Shown here in pieces: positions 27,209-37,000 of a DNA stretch of 64,000 nucleotides (positions are counted from its first letter, which is position 1; each line of letters opens with the position of its first letter). Source of the stretch: Acidovorax sp. FHTAMBA (GTDB taxonomy: Bacteria > Pseudomonadota > Gammaproteobacteria > Burkholderiales > Burkholderiaceae_C); contig NZ_CP152407.1 in assembly GCF_038958875.1 (NCBI RefSeq), positions 3,231,501 through 3,295,500 of the forward strand, written 5' to 3'. The position numbers were made by a program, and so were the translations under genes. Below the pieces are notes generated by a model, which saw nothing but the letters and a program-made list of their open reading frames with translations, made no database searches and was not told where the DNA came from.

Positions 27209-28264
27209 TCAGACATTGAATTTCTGGCGCGCCTTGCGGACGAAATCGTTGGTATAGGTGCGCGACAGGTCCACCCTGGCGTCCCCGAGTTCGGGGTGCG
27301 CCCTTGACAGCGCGCGCAACGCGGTGGCCGCACCATCATCGGGCATCATGCCGTTGGTCGAATAGGTTTCACGCACCCGCCCAAAAGCTGCCAGATACAG
27401 GCCACGGTCGCCCATGAGGTAGGCCGGCGGCACCGCTTTCACAAGGTCCGCAGGGGCAGCCGTTTGCAGCCACTTGAGGGCATGCACGATACCGTTCGCC
27501 AATGCCTGGGCCTGGGCGGGCTGCTTGTGCACAAAGGCCTGTGGTGCATAGATGCAGCCAGCCGGCATGGCGCCACCCAACATGTCCTGCGCGGTCTTGA
27601 GCGACCGCATGTCGCCTGCAATGCGGGTGTCGGCCTTTTGCTCCAGCAGCGTCATGAGCGGATCTGCGTGGCACAGCGCATGGACCTGGCCTGCGCGCAG
27701 CGCGTTCATGGCAGCCACGCCCGAACCCACACCCACATACGCCACGTCGCCCTGGCCCATGCCGGCACGCGCCAGCAGCAGCGTGGCCGCCAGGTGCGTG
27801 GATGAGCCGACCGAAGACACGCCAATGCGCCTCCCGCGCAGATCAGACAAATCCTTGTAAGACGGCAGCGCGCGGAGCGACACCCCCAACGCCAGCTGCG
27901 GGGCACGCCCGAGCAGCACCAGCGAACGATAGGCCTGGCCGCGCACCTGCTGGCGGAGGGTGTGCTCGAACGCCCCGGCACAGACATCGGCCGTGCCCTC
28001 TTGTACGGCCTGCAGCGCCATCGCCCCGGCAGAGAAATCGCGCACCCGCACGTCCAGGCCCTCTGCCCGGAAGTAACCCAGCTGGTCAGCCAGTGCCAGA
28101 GGGAGGTGGTACAGCACCCCCTGGCCACCCACTGCAATGGTCACCGCGCCCAGCGCCGGGACTTCGGGTTGTGCCGCGCGCACCACGGCGGGCAGGCACA
28201 CCGCTGCCGCCGACAGGGCGGAAAGGGCACCAAAGGCGCGACGGGTCAGCGGAGATCGGTTCAT
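27209..28264 (-). CDS. NitT/TauT-type ABC substrate-binding protein, Tat-like signal
   Basis: 351 aa. A twin-arginine signal (SPLTRRAFGAL) with hydrophobic core and cleavage near VVRAAQ precedes a periplasmic binding fold with VGGQGVLYHLPLALADQLGYFRAEGLDVRV, the TauA/SsuA/ThiY pattern. Ligands of this family include sulfonates, nitrate, pyrimidine precursors and aromatic acids; which applies is not evident. No permease or ATPase gene lies nearby, so it works with a remote transporter or as a sensor. ATG 28264 gives the signal peptide. Confidence 0.83.
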   Translation of the reverse strand: MNRSPLTRRAFGALSALSAAAVCLPAVVRAAQPEVPALGAVTIAVGGQGVLYHLPLALADQLGYFRAEGLDVRVRDFSAGAMALQAVQEGTADVCAGAFEHTLRQQVRGQAYRSLVLLGRAPQLALGVSLRALPSYKDLSDLRGRRIGVSSVGSSTHLAATLLLARAGMGQGDVAYVGVGSGVAAMNALRAGQVHALCHADPLMTLLEQKADTRIAGDMRSLKTAQDMLGGAMPAGCIYAPQAFVHKQPAQAQALANGIVHALKWLQTAAPADLVKAVPPAYLMGDRGLYLAAFGRVRETYSTNGMMPDDGAATALRALSRAHPELGDARVDLSRTYTNDFVRKARQKFNV

Positions 28265-28379
28265 GAACTGGGAAGAATGGGCTAATGCTGCACTGCAACA
28301 ATCGTGCCGCAACGCGAGCGATCCCGCATCAGGGTGAATCCCACCGGGTTTCTACGTACCAGGCCCTCCGGCCTCGGGA

Positions 28380-28805
28380 TCACCGGTATCCCAGAAACAG
28401 GATGGCGATGTTGACCAGAAACGCCGCGGCCCACACCGCGCTGCGCACGGTCGGCATGTCGGAGACATACATCAGGATGTAGAAGATGCGAAGCATCACG
28501 TACAGCAGCGCCAGCATGTCCAGCAGCGTCTGCCCTGCACCCAGCAGGTGCGCAATGATGACCGCACCGATGAAAAACGGCAAAGCCTCGAAACTGTTGG
28601 CCTGCGCGGCATTGGCACGGGCGCGCCAGTCGGCCTGCCGCGCCATCCATGCGCGGGGATCATGGTTGTCGTACCCGCCGTCCTTGAGCGACTTGCCAAA
28701 GCTGCCGCTCTTGGCCAGCCAGGCGCAACCGATGGGCAAAAGGGCCGCGATCAGCACGCACCAGTAAGCCACTGTGAACCGTGCGACATGCATGGTGGTA
28801 TTCAT
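28380..28805 (-). CDS. MAPEG-family membrane protein
   Basis: 141 aa with four hydrophobic helices. The MAPEG signature region is recognisable (RANAAQANSFEALPFFIGAVIIAHLLG, then YVMLRIFYILMYVSD). Eukaryotic members are glutathione transferases/peroxidases or leukotriene synthases; bacterial members are largely uncharacterised. The start may instead be the Met five codons in. Palindromic repeat copy 6 lies right upstream. Confidence 0.88.
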   Translation of the reverse strand: MNTTMHVARFTVAYWCVLIAALLPIGCAWLAKSGSFGKSLKDGGYDNHDPRAWMARQADWRARANAAQANSFEALPFFIGAVIIAHLLGAGQTLLDMLALLYVMLRIFYILMYVSDMPTVRSAVWAAAFLVNIAILFLGYR

Positions 28806-28870
28806 TTTTAAGCCTTTTTGGGCTCCAGCGCTTGATAGTCAAGCGCCAGCAGCTATTAAATTGTGAGTAT
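28806..28870. repeat. Palindromic repeat, copy 6
   Basis: GCGCTT, GATAGTC, AAGCGC at 28829-28847, then CAGCAGCTATTAAATTGTGAG. It lies upstream of the MAPEG gene and downstream of recR, so it must contain or adjoin the MAPEG promoter. Confidence 0.88.
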
Positions 28871-28908
28871 TCTAGCTGCGGCGGAGCCCGATTGTGCGAG
28901 CCCGCTGG

Positions 28909-29499
28909 CTACCGCCGGTCCACCAGCGCATGCGCAATCGTGCCCAGGTCCACGTACTCGAGCTCGCTGCCCACGGGCACACCGCGCGCCAGCCGGGTGA
29001 CATGCACCCCCCGGCTCCTGAGAGCCTCGCTGACTACATGGGCCGTGGCCTCGCCTTCAGCATTGAAATTGGTGGCCAGAATGACCTCCTGCACCGTACC
29101 GTCCGTGGCGCGGTCCATGAGCTTCTGGATCCCGATTTCCTTGGGCCCGATGCCATCGAGCGGGCTCAAGCGGCCCATCAGCACGAAGTACAGACCCTTG
29201 AACGCGCCCGTACGCTCCAGCGCCGCCTGGTCGGCCGGCGTCTCCACCACACACAGCCGCGTGGCATCGCGCTCAGGATCGAGACAGGTGCTGCACACCT
29301 CGGCCTCGGTGAACGTGTGGCACCGCGCACAGTGGTGCACCGTGTCCACCGCCTCCGAGAGCGCCCGCGACAGGGCCAGCGCCCCTTCGCGGTCATGCTG
29401 CAGCAGATGAAACGCCATGCGCTGCGCAGACTTCACCCCCACCCCCGGCAAGCGGCGCAGCGCCTGGATCAGAACGTCGAGGGAGTTGGTGGTGGACAT
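28909..29499 (-). CDS. recR: Recombination mediator protein RecR
   Basis: 196 aa. Acts with RecF/RecO to load RecA at gapped DNA. Helix-hairpin-helix LRRLPGVGVKSAQRMAFHLL (about 14-33), four-Cys zinc finger (Cys57, 60, 69, 72) and a Toprim domain (LCVVETPADQAALE, ATNFNAEGEATA). ATG 29499 is the family start; the open frame continues upstream through a repeat but is not conserved. In many bacteria dnaX-ybaB-recR is an operon; here the order on the minus strand is the same, dnaX, ybaB, recR. Confidence 0.96.
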   Translation of the reverse strand: MSTTNSLDVLIQALRRLPGVGVKSAQRMAFHLLQHDREGALALSRALSEAVDTVHHCARCHTFTEAEVCSTCLDPERDATRLCVVETPADQAALERTGAFKGLYFVLMGRLSPLDGIGPKEIGIQKLMDRATDGTVQEVILATNFNAEGEATAHVVSEALRSRGVHVTRLARGVPVGSELEYVDLGTIAHALVDRR

Positions 29500-29545
29500 G
29501 GTTAGCAGGCGATGCGGATGAGCGGGCAGACAAGAGCGGTGCCAA

Positions 29546-29570
29546 GCTTCGACAGGCTCAGCCCGAACGG
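29546..29570. repeat. Single copy of the TTCGACAGGCTCAGCCCGAACGG-type repeat
   Basis: Sequence GCTTCGACAGGCTC followed by AGCCCGAACGG, a short element seen in many proteobacterial genomes; its translation contains the tell-tale RAEPVEA. It lies in the 245-nt recR-ybaB gap (29500-29744), where no gene was found. Confidence 0.7.
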
Positions 29571-29744
29571 TGGTTGGGGCATTAAGCAAACTCTCACGAA
29601 GGCTTTCACACCCCGCCCTCAAGGGCGTAGCGAGCGCCTGCCAGGCTAGGCGGACGGAGCACAGCAACCGGAACGTACTTGCCTAGTACCTGAGGATTGC
29701 GAGCACCGCCCAACGACGCATGGCTGGCGCGCAGTAGCCAACCC

Positions 29745-30077
29745 TTAGAAAGGGAATTTCATGCCGCCGGGGAGGCCTGGCATGCCTTGGGTCAGCTTGC
29801 CCATCTTCTCCGCCGAAGTCTCTTCCGCCTTGCGCACCGCAGCATTGAACGCCGCCGCAACCAGATCTTCCAGCATGTCCTTGTCTTCGGCCAGCAGGCT
29901 CGGGTCGATGGTGATGCGCTTGACGTCGTGTTTGCAGGTCATCACCACCTTCACCAGGCCCGCGCCCGATTCACCCTCCACTTCGATGAAGGCCAGTTCG
30001 TCCTGGGCCTTCTTGAGGTTGTCCTGCATCGCCTGGGCCTGCTTCATGAGGCCAGCAAGTTGTCCTTTGTTGAACAT
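29745..30077 (-). CDS. ybaB: YbaB/EbfC nucleoid-associated protein
   Basis: 110 aa DNA-binding dimer of the YbaB/EbfC family. Family blocks: MFNKGQLAGLMKQAQAMQDNLKKAQDELA, EGESGAGLVKVVMTCKHDVKRITIDPSLL and a Gly-rich C-terminus (GMPGLPGGMKFPF). ATG 30077 has AGGAA upstream; codons before it are not family-like. It stands between dnaX and recR, the conserved arrangement. Confidence 0.95.
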   Translation of the reverse strand: MFNKGQLAGLMKQAQAMQDNLKKAQDELAFIEVEGESGAGLVKVVMTCKHDVKRITIDPSLLAEDKDMLEDLVAAAFNAAVRKAEETSAEKMGKLTQGMPGLPGGMKFPF

Positions 30078-30235
30078 GGTGTGATTTCCTTTGCTTTCTT
30101 TCTGGTTGATCGATTCCCACGAAGGGAGAGAGATTCGGTATCCGAGATGCACGGTATTGTGCTGTGCAATGTCAGCGGCCGTCGAAACTGGCTCACGCCA
30201 ATCCGGTGCACTCGTGGAGCTGGCTTTGCCAGGCC

Positions 30236-30308
30236 ACCGAGTGCGTCCCCCTCCCGCGAAGCGAGAGAGGGGGAAGGCGCCGCAGGCGACTCAGGGGGCG
30301 CTTCATCT
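30236..30308. repeat. C-rich hairpin repeat, copy 3, inverted
   Basis: Contains TCCCCCTCCCGCG and AGAGGGGGAAGG arms, then CGACTCAGGGGGCGC. Read on the minus strand it matches the copies at 8587, 11880 and 42107. It starts at the dnaX stop and occupies the dnaX-ybaB gap. Confidence 0.7.
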
Positions 30309-32311
30309 CACGCAGGCTTGATGCTGCCCGGCACGATTCTCGCGCCAAGGTCGCGCACCAGCGACTGCACATAGGGGTCGTTGTTCACAATCTCCTCAGC
30401 ACGGCGCTGGCGCTCGGCAGCGGCAGCGGCATTGCGGCGGGCGGGGCTGTCAATGACGTGGCCCACCTCCACACTGATCTGGGTGGCGTGGCCCGCAGCC
30501 TCCAGCGCGGCGCGCAGGCGCTCGCGTGCAGTAGGCTGGTTCAGCGACTCACGCTCCACGCGCAACAGCCAGTGGCCACCGTCGCGCGCCACCAGCTGCG
30601 ATTGCAGGGCCAGCTCGCGCACCAGGGCGGTAATCGATTCTGCCGCCACCATCTGCTGCACAGTGGCATGCCAGACATCGCCCTCCTCGGTGGGCGTGTA
30701 GCGCGCCGAGACAGGCGTGGGCGCAGAAAGCGGCAACGGTTGCAGACGCTCCCCTGGTTCGGGCGATTCACGCACCGGGATTGCTACATATTCAGGAGCG
30801 CCTTGCGCTTGCTGAGGTTGCGCTGGACGCTGATTTTGTCCAAATCTCTCGGGCGTACGCACCGGCAGTGCCGTGGCGGCGGAGTTTGCAGGTGATGCGG
30901 CACCCGGCTCTTCAGAACCTGGCCAGGGTGGTGGTTCCGAAGAGTCCACGGATTCGCCGGGTTCTGCAGAAATCTCCGGGGGCAATGCTGGCGAAGCACC
31001 TGCTGCAGGCGCTGCGGGAGGCACCGCTGGTGGCACCTGGGGAGCAGGCGCGGGCGTCGGCGCCATTCGCGCCACGGGGGCTGGCACCGCCACGGCAGCC
31101 GCTGCGAGAGCGGCAGAAACCGCAACTGCTGGGCTGGAAGACGCCGCTTCAGCCCGCGTCAGAGTTTTTTTTTCAGCCGATTCGCCAACGCCGCCAACAC
31201 CGCTTACAGGCTTGAACGCCAGCAAGCGCAGCAGCACCATGGTCAGTGCCGCGTACTCATCGGGCGCCAGGCCCAGTTCACCGCGCCCGTGCAGGCACAG
31301 GCTGTAGAGCAGCTGGGTTTCGTCAGCAGGCATCAGCGCGGCCAGGCGGGCCGTTTCTGCGGCCTCGGGGTCGTCGGCATCCACGGCGCCTGCCATCTGG
31401 GGCACGGCCTGGAACACCGCCATGCGCTGCAGCACGGCGCTCATTTCTTCGAGCGTGGAGGCGGCCGACAGGCCATTGAGACGCAGCATGTCCGAAGTTT
31501 CCACCACGGTCTTGCCGTCGCCCTCGGCCAACGCGCCGATGAGGCGGAACACATAGGAGCGGTCCACCGCGCCCAGCATCTGGCGCACGGCGGCTTCCTG
31601 CAACTGGCCGCTGCCAAAAGCGATGGCCTGGTCGGTGAGCGACAGCGCATCGCGCATGGAGCCCCGCGCAGCGCGCGAGAGCAGGCGCAGCGCCTGGGGC
31701 TCGGACGATACGTTTTCCGATGCCAGCACCTGCGTGAGGTGCGAGAGCACGGTTTCGGGCGCCATCGGGCGCAGGTTGAACTGCAGACAGCGGCTCAGCA
31801 CGGTCACCGGCACCTTCTGCGGGTCGGTTGTGGCCAGCACAAACTTGAGGTACTCGGGAGGCTCTTCCAGCGTCTTGAGCATGGCGTTGAACGCCGTGTT
31901 CGTGAGCATGTGCACTTCGTCAATCATGAAGACCTTGAAGCGGCCCTGCACTGGCTTGTAGACCGCCTGCTCCAGCAGGCTCTGCACTTCGTCCACACCC
32001 CGATTGGATGCGGCATCGAGCTCGGTGTAATCGGGAAAGCGGCCACTATCGATGTCCGTGCACGCCGAGCACACGCCGCAGGGTGTGGCGGTGATGCCGC
32101 CCTGACCGTCGGGCCCCTGGCAGTTGAGCGATTTGGCCAGAATGCGCGACACCGTCGTCTTGCCCACACCCCGCGTGCCTGTGAACAGGTAGGCATGGTG
32201 CAGGCGCTGTGTGTTGAGCGCATTGGTGAGGGCCTGCACCACATGCTCCTGCCCCACCATTTCGGTGAAATTGCGGGGGCGGTACTTGCGGGCGAGCACG
32301 AGGTAGGACAT
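30308..32311 (-). CDS. dnaX: DNA polymerase III subunits tau (and possibly gamma)
   Basis: Clamp-loader ATPase of the replisome, 667 aa for the full tau form. Walker A GTRGVGKT at 45-52, zinc site Cys64/78/81/84, Walker B VFMIDEVHML and sensor segment EEPPEYLKFVLATTDPQKVP. Domain III ends near residue 370. A Pro/Ala-rich linker and the tau-specific C-terminus (ALVRELALQSQLVARDG) follow. At residues 379-382 the code contains nine consecutive A, with stops close by in both other frames and a hairpin downstream, so a shorter gamma-like protein is likely. ATG 32311 is the family start. Confidence 0.95.
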   Translation of the reverse strand: MSYLVLARKYRPRNFTEMVGQEHVVQALTNALNTQRLHHAYLFTGTRGVGKTTVSRILAKSLNCQGPDGQGGITATPCGVCSACTDIDSGRFPDYTELDAASNRGVDEVQSLLEQAVYKPVQGRFKVFMIDEVHMLTNTAFNAMLKTLEEPPEYLKFVLATTDPQKVPVTVLSRCLQFNLRPMAPETVLSHLTQVLASENVSSEPQALRLLSRAARGSMRDALSLTDQAIAFGSGQLQEAAVRQMLGAVDRSYVFRLIGALAEGDGKTVVETSDMLRLNGLSAASTLEEMSAVLQRMAVFQAVPQMAGAVDADDPEAAETARLAALMPADETQLLYSLCLHGRGELGLAPDEYAALTMVLLRLLAFKPVSGVGGVGESAEKKTLTRAEAASSSPAVAVSAALAAAAVAVPAPVARMAPTPAPAPQVPPAVPPAAPAAGASPALPPEISAEPGESVDSSEPPPWPGSEEPGAASPANSAATALPVRTPERFGQNQRPAQPQQAQGAPEYVAIPVRESPEPGERLQPLPLSAPTPVSARYTPTEEGDVWHATVQQMVAAESITALVRELALQSQLVARDGGHWLLRVERESLNQPTARERLRAALEAAGHATQISVEVGHVIDSPARRNAAAAAERQRRAEEIVNNDPYVQSLVRDLGARIVPGSIKPA
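31131..31173 (-). promoter_or_regulatory. Candidate recoding/slippage signal in dnaX
   Basis: On the coding strand nine A residues (31165-31173) are followed after 9 nt by a hairpin with arms GGGCTGAAG and CTTCCAGCCC (31131-31155). Slipping to either other frame meets TGA within two or seven codons, giving a product of about 382-387 aa that would end after domain III, as gamma does in other bacteria. Confidence 0.7.
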
Positions 32312-32396
32312 CAGGCAGATTCTACGGGCTGTGCCGAGTGTCCTTCCAGCGCCCACGGCAGCGGGGCTGTTCAGAAAAGTGCATCCGCATCCGTCG

Positions 32397-32402
32397 TACA
32401 AT
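32397..32402 (+). promoter_or_regulatory. -10 element of the 4.5S RNA gene
   Basis: TACAAT ends 7 nt before the first base of the RNA's closing helix, the distance expected for transcription start. The -35 is not clear. The divergent dnaX start is 86 nt away, so the two promoters share this region. Confidence 0.6.
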
Positions 32403-32409
32403 CGACGGT

Positions 32410-32503
32410 GACGGGCCTCCTCGCATGGTGAAGCGGCCAACCGGGTCAGGTGGGGAACCAAGCAGCCCTAACTGTGGAGTCAGTGCCGGGGGTAAGGCTC
32501 GTC
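32410..32503 (+). ncRNA. ffs: Signal recognition particle RNA (4.5S, small bacterial type)
   Basis: About 94 nt. Contains the conserved SRP domain IV loop GGTCAGGTGGGGAACCAAGC followed by AGCCCTAAC. The ends pair as GACGGGCC (32410-32417) with GGCTCGTC (32496-32503), one G-U. A run of seven T (32510-32516) directly follows, so the closing helix can serve as terminator. The RNA binds Ffh to deliver nascent membrane proteins. Its location beside dnaX is common in proteobacteria. The stretch 32517-32623 shows no gene. Confidence 0.93.
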
Positions 32504-32623
32504 AACTTCTTTTTTTGCGCTGTCGCGCAGCCCCCTCCCAGCGGCGACATCCTTCGCGATGTCCCCTTGCCTGGCAAGGCCAGGCCCTTCGCCCCAGGCG
32601 CAAGCCCCTTTCGTTCAGCGAGC

Positions 32624-34000
32624 TCAAGCTCCGGCTGCTTGGCGCAGCCAGTGCAGCGCGCCCAACCCCGCCACACGGCCACTGGCCAAGCTGGCCGTGA
32701 GCAGATAGCCCCCGGTGGGCGCCTCCCAATCGAGCATTTCGCCCGCACAGAACACGCCCGGTAAGGCATGGGCCATGAGGTGCGCGTCCAGCGCCTCAAA
32801 AGCCACACCACCGGCGGTGCTGATGGCTTCGTCGATGGGCCGTGTGGCCACGACCGTGATGGGCAGTGCCTTGATGGCGTGTGCCAGAGCCACCGGGTCG
32901 TTCATGCCGTCCTTGCCCAGGTGTTCATACAGGATGCCCGCCTTGATGCCATCGAGCCCCAGACGGCTCTTGAGGTGGCTGGACAATGAACGTGATCCGC
33001 GTGGATGGCGCACTTCCACCAGCACGCGTTCCGGCGTGTGGTCGGGCAGCAAATCCAGATGAAAAGTGGCATGGCCGTGGGCCTCGATCTCATCGCGCAG
33101 CAGGTGCGACGCGGCGTAGACCAGGCTGCCCTCGACGCCTGTCGCTGTGGCCACGAATTCACCTCTGCGGCTGAACGTGCGGCCCTGGCTGTCGGTGAAA
33201 GCCAGCGCCACCGTCTTGAAGGGCTGGCCGGCAAAACGCTCGACAAAATGGGGCGTCCAGCCCACAGCGGGAGCGGGGGTGCGGCCGATCAGCTCCTGCA
33301 AGAACGCGCGGCGCGTCTCACCCGCCGGCGCATCGGCGCGCAGCACGTCAAAACCACAGTTGGAGGGCCGCAGCGGCGCCACGGCCACACCGCGCTGCGC
33401 CAGCAGCGGCACCCAGGCACCATCCGACCCCAGGCGTGCCCAGCTGCCACCGCCCAGCGCCAACACCACCGACCTGGCGACCACTGGCACCTCGCCCGCA
33501 GGGGCTGCAAAACGCAGGGCACCATCGTCCGACCAGCCCAGCCAGCGGTGTCGCATGTGGAACACCACGCCCTGCCCGCGCAGGCGCTGCAACCAGGCGC
33601 GCAGCAAGGGCGCGGCCTTCATGTCGGCGGGGAACACGCGGCCGGAGGTGCCCACGAAGGTCTCTACACCCAGGCCTTGCGCCCAGGCCCGGACCTCGGG
33701 CCCGCCAAATTCCTGCAGCAAAGGTTCGAGCTGAGGCTGGCGCTCTGCATAGCGGCTGACAAACGGAGCATGGGGCTCGGAATGTGTGAGGTTGAGCCCG
33801 CCCTTGCCCGCCAGCAGAAATTTGCGCCCCACCGAAGGCATGGCGTCAAACAGATGAACGGCCACCCCCGCCTGGGCCAGCACCTCGGCCGCCATCAGGC
33901 CCGCCGGGCCACCGCCGACGATGGCCACATCGCACCGCAAAGTCCCCGCAGGCAGGGCTGGTGCGACGGGTGAATCGGAAGGAGAAAGGGTGTGAGACAC
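32624..34000 (-). CDS. FAD-dependent flavoprotein (HI0933/TIGR03862 type)
   Basis: 458 aa. Rossmann FAD motif VAIVGGGPAGLMAAEVLAQAG at about 26-46, family blocks GRKFLLAGKGGLNLTHSE and GEMLDWEAPTGGYLLTASLASGRVAG. Related to BaiN-type NAD(P)/FAD oxidoreductases; the physiological substrate is unknown. It lies between the SRP RNA and the addA-like gene. Confidence 0.9.
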   Translation of the reverse strand: MSHTLSPSDSPVAPALPAGTLRCDVAIVGGGPAGLMAAEVLAQAGVAVHLFDAMPSVGRKFLLAGKGGLNLTHSEPHAPFVSRYAERQPQLEPLLQEFGGPEVRAWAQGLGVETFVGTSGRVFPADMKAAPLLRAWLQRLRGQGVVFHMRHRWLGWSDDGALRFAAPAGEVPVVARSVVLALGGGSWARLGSDGAWVPLLAQRGVAVAPLRPSNCGFDVLRADAPAGETRRAFLQELIGRTPAPAVGWTPHFVERFAGQPFKTVALAFTDSQGRTFSRRGEFVATATGVEGSLVYAASHLLRDEIEAHGHATFHLDLLPDHTPERVLVEVRHPRGSRSLSSHLKSRLGLDGIKAGILYEHLGKDGMNDPVALAHAIKALPITVVATRPIDEAISTAGGVAFEALDAHLMAHALPGVFCAGEMLDWEAPTGGYLLTASLASGRVAGLGALHWLRQAAGA

Positions 34001-34056
34001 GGGAGAACCTTGCTAAAAGTGGGGGCGTTGCGCGGGTTGGAAGCCCTGGGTGCGGG

Positions 34057-37000
34057 TCAAAACAAAGAGCCTTGCGCAGAATCTGAAGGCCCCGGCGCGG
34101 GGCGCGGACGCTCGGGCTTTGCTAAGGCATCCGGCGCAGCGGGGGCGAGAGTATGCCCGACGGCGGCAAGGGTGGGCCCGCCCCCTGCCCGCACCAAACG
34201 CCCATCGCCTGTGAGAAAGGCCGCGTGCACGGCCTCGCCCGGCATCAGGGCCTGTACGGCTTCTTGGTAGCGCTGCAGTTGCGCCACCAGCGCTTGCTGG
34301 CGCTGAGGCTGGGCGGCGCTTTTGTAGTCGAGCACCCACCAGCCTGCCATGGCGTCATCTGCAGACAGGGCACGGCGCAGCACCAGCCGGTCGATGCGCA
34401 GGCTTTGGCCCTGGTAATGCAGCGGGGCTTCGTTGATGGCGGTCTGCACCTGCTCCGGGTCCCACGCCCAGGCGCCCTCCCCGGCCAGGATGCCCTGTGC
34501 CATGCGGGCTGCCAACTCGGCCGCTGCAGGGGCAATGTCGTGGTCGCTGACCAGCCGGGCGATGCGCGCAGCAGGCCAGCCGTGGGCGCGCAGGTCGGCC
34601 AGCGGGGCACCGGCCACACCGGCCTGCTCCAGCAGCTGGTGCATGGCGTCACCCTGGCGTGACAGGGGGGTGGACTCGGCGTCGCCAGGCATGGCAACGG
34701 GCGTAGCACTGGTGGGGTCGGCGGCTGCAGCACCCGGTTTAGTGCGGGCGCTTTGCAGGGCTTCGGGCAGGGGGTGCAGCGCGGCGATGGTGAAAGTGTC
34801 GGGGGTCGCACCGGCTCCAGCGGAAGGCGCTGGGGCCGCGCCCGCGTCCACCTCGGTCACCAGTGGTGCCAGTCGGTTCCACCAGCTGCCCGGCGCCGAA
34901 TTGCCGGGTTGCACGGACGACAGCGCCAGGCAATGTTTGGCGCGCGTCATGGCCACGTAGAGCATGTTCAACTCCTCGCGGCTGCGGGCCTGCTGCTCGG
35001 CGGCCAGCGCGGCCTCTGCACTGGGCGGCGGGTTCGATTCGCTGGCCAGAAAGACGAAGGCCGAGGGCACGGTCTGCTCGCCAGGCCAGTCCACCAGCAC
35101 GCCCATGGTCTCGGCCTTTTGCGGGCGGGTGTCGGTGTCGAGCAGCAGCACGCAGTCGGCCTCCAGCCCCTTGGCGCCGTGCACCGTCAGCAGGCGAACG
35201 GCCTGCGCATCCGCCCGGCCGGGCGCGCGCACGCCGCCCTTCTTCATGGCCCGCACAAACGCATAGGGCGTGAGGTAGCGGCCGCCGTCGTGCTGCAGCG
35301 ATGCCGCCAGCAGCGCGCGCAGGTTGGCCTGCACTGCCTGGCGCTGGGTGACCGGGGCAGCAGCGGCGAAGCGGGCCAGCACGTCGCCGTGCTCGTAGAT
35401 GGCATGCAGCGCATCGTGCGGCGGCAGGCCACTCACCCAGCCTTGGTATTGAGTCAAAACAGGTCCCAGCGCTTTCAAATCAAGCGCAAGCAGCTCACTT
35501 TTTAATAGCAACTCAAACCAACTGCAGCCCGCATGTTCCGGCTGGCGGCGCAGCACGGCCAGGGCCACCAGGGCGTCGTCGCCCAGGCTGAAAAGGGGCG
35601 ACTTGAGCGCGCGGGCCAAAGACAAGTCGTGTGTGGGCGAAACCAGCACGTCGAGCAGCGCCACCATGTCCTGCACCTCGGGTGCGTCGAACAGGTCAGC
35701 CTTTTCGGGCTGCACGCAGGGCAGGTGCAGAGCGCGCAGGGCGTCTTGCATGCTGGCGAGGCGGTCGCGCTTGCGGGCCAGCACCAACACCTCTTTGGGC
35801 GGGGTGCCGCTGGCGATCTGCGCGGCCACCCAGGCGGCGGCCTGGGTGCACTCGCGCATGCGCTGGGTTTCTTCGGCCTCGTGGCGGGGTTCGGTCAGGC
35901 TATCGCGCCAGGCCAGGGGGTCGCGGCCTGCGCCTTGGCTGTCGTCGTCCGCGTCGGTGATGGCGGGCAGGCGCAGCAGCTGGCCCGCGTGTTTGGATTC
36001 GGTGGTGTGGTCGCGGAAGCCGCTGGTCTCTTGCTGCGCCTGGGCCTGGCCCATGACGGCGTTGACCGCGGCAATCACGCCCTGTGCGTTGCGGCGCGTG
36101 TGGTCGCAGCTGAGCAGGTCGCCGCGCAGCCCATCGCGCACAAACGCCTGCGCAGCGATGAACACCTGTGGTTCGGCGCGGCGAAAGCGGTAGATGCTCT
36201 GCTTGGGGTCGCCCACGATGAACACGCTGGGCGCGGCCGAACCACCGCCCGAGCCCGCATAGCCGGACAGCCACGCGTGCAGCGCCTGCCACTGCAGCGG
36301 GTTGGTGTCCTGGAACTCATCGACCAGCAAGTGGCGGATGCGCGCGTCCAGCCGCTCCTGCACCCAGCCACTGAGCACCGGGTCGGCCAGCATGACCAGG
36401 GCGGTGCGCTCCACATCGTTCATGTCCACCCAGCCATGCTGCTGCTTGACGGCCACAAACTGCGCAATCAGGCAACGCGCCAGCCGGGCCATACGCTGCT
36501 GGTGTTGCCAGGCCTCGTGCTGGCGGCGCGCCACAAGCAGTCGCTGAAGCTCAGGCTCGGCCTCTTGCGCTGCAGGGAATTTCTCCAGGTTTTTGGAAAG
36601 GCGGTCTTCCTTGGCGACGAACATGGCTTTGCGCAGCATGTCCAGGCGCTGGTTCAGGTCGGCACAGGCCAGCGCGTCGATGATGGCGTCCGCCGCCTTC
36701 TGTGGGGTCTTGTTGGCCTCGGCGCCCAGGGCGCTGGCGCGGCTGCGCCAGCGTTGCAGGGCGGCTTCGGTCTGCAGGGCCTCGGCGGGCTCGGCCAACG
36801 CGGCCAGATCGGGGTAGGCCTGCTGGAACGGCGGCACGGATGCATCCACCACGCCCGCCTCGTCGGCCAGATCAAACTCCACCCGCTTGGCCAACGCCGC
36901 TGCCAGGGCCTTGTGGGTTTGCGAGCGGCCGTGGCGGGCCACCACGGCCTCGTAGTCGGCGCGCAGGCTGGCGCTCTCGGCCACGGTCTGCAGGAACGGC

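Noticed and set aside
32517..32623. Possible C-rich repeat or small RNA after the SRP RNA
   Set aside because: CCCCCTCCC and short inverted arms are present, but no match to the accepted repeat layout and no promoter or terminator.
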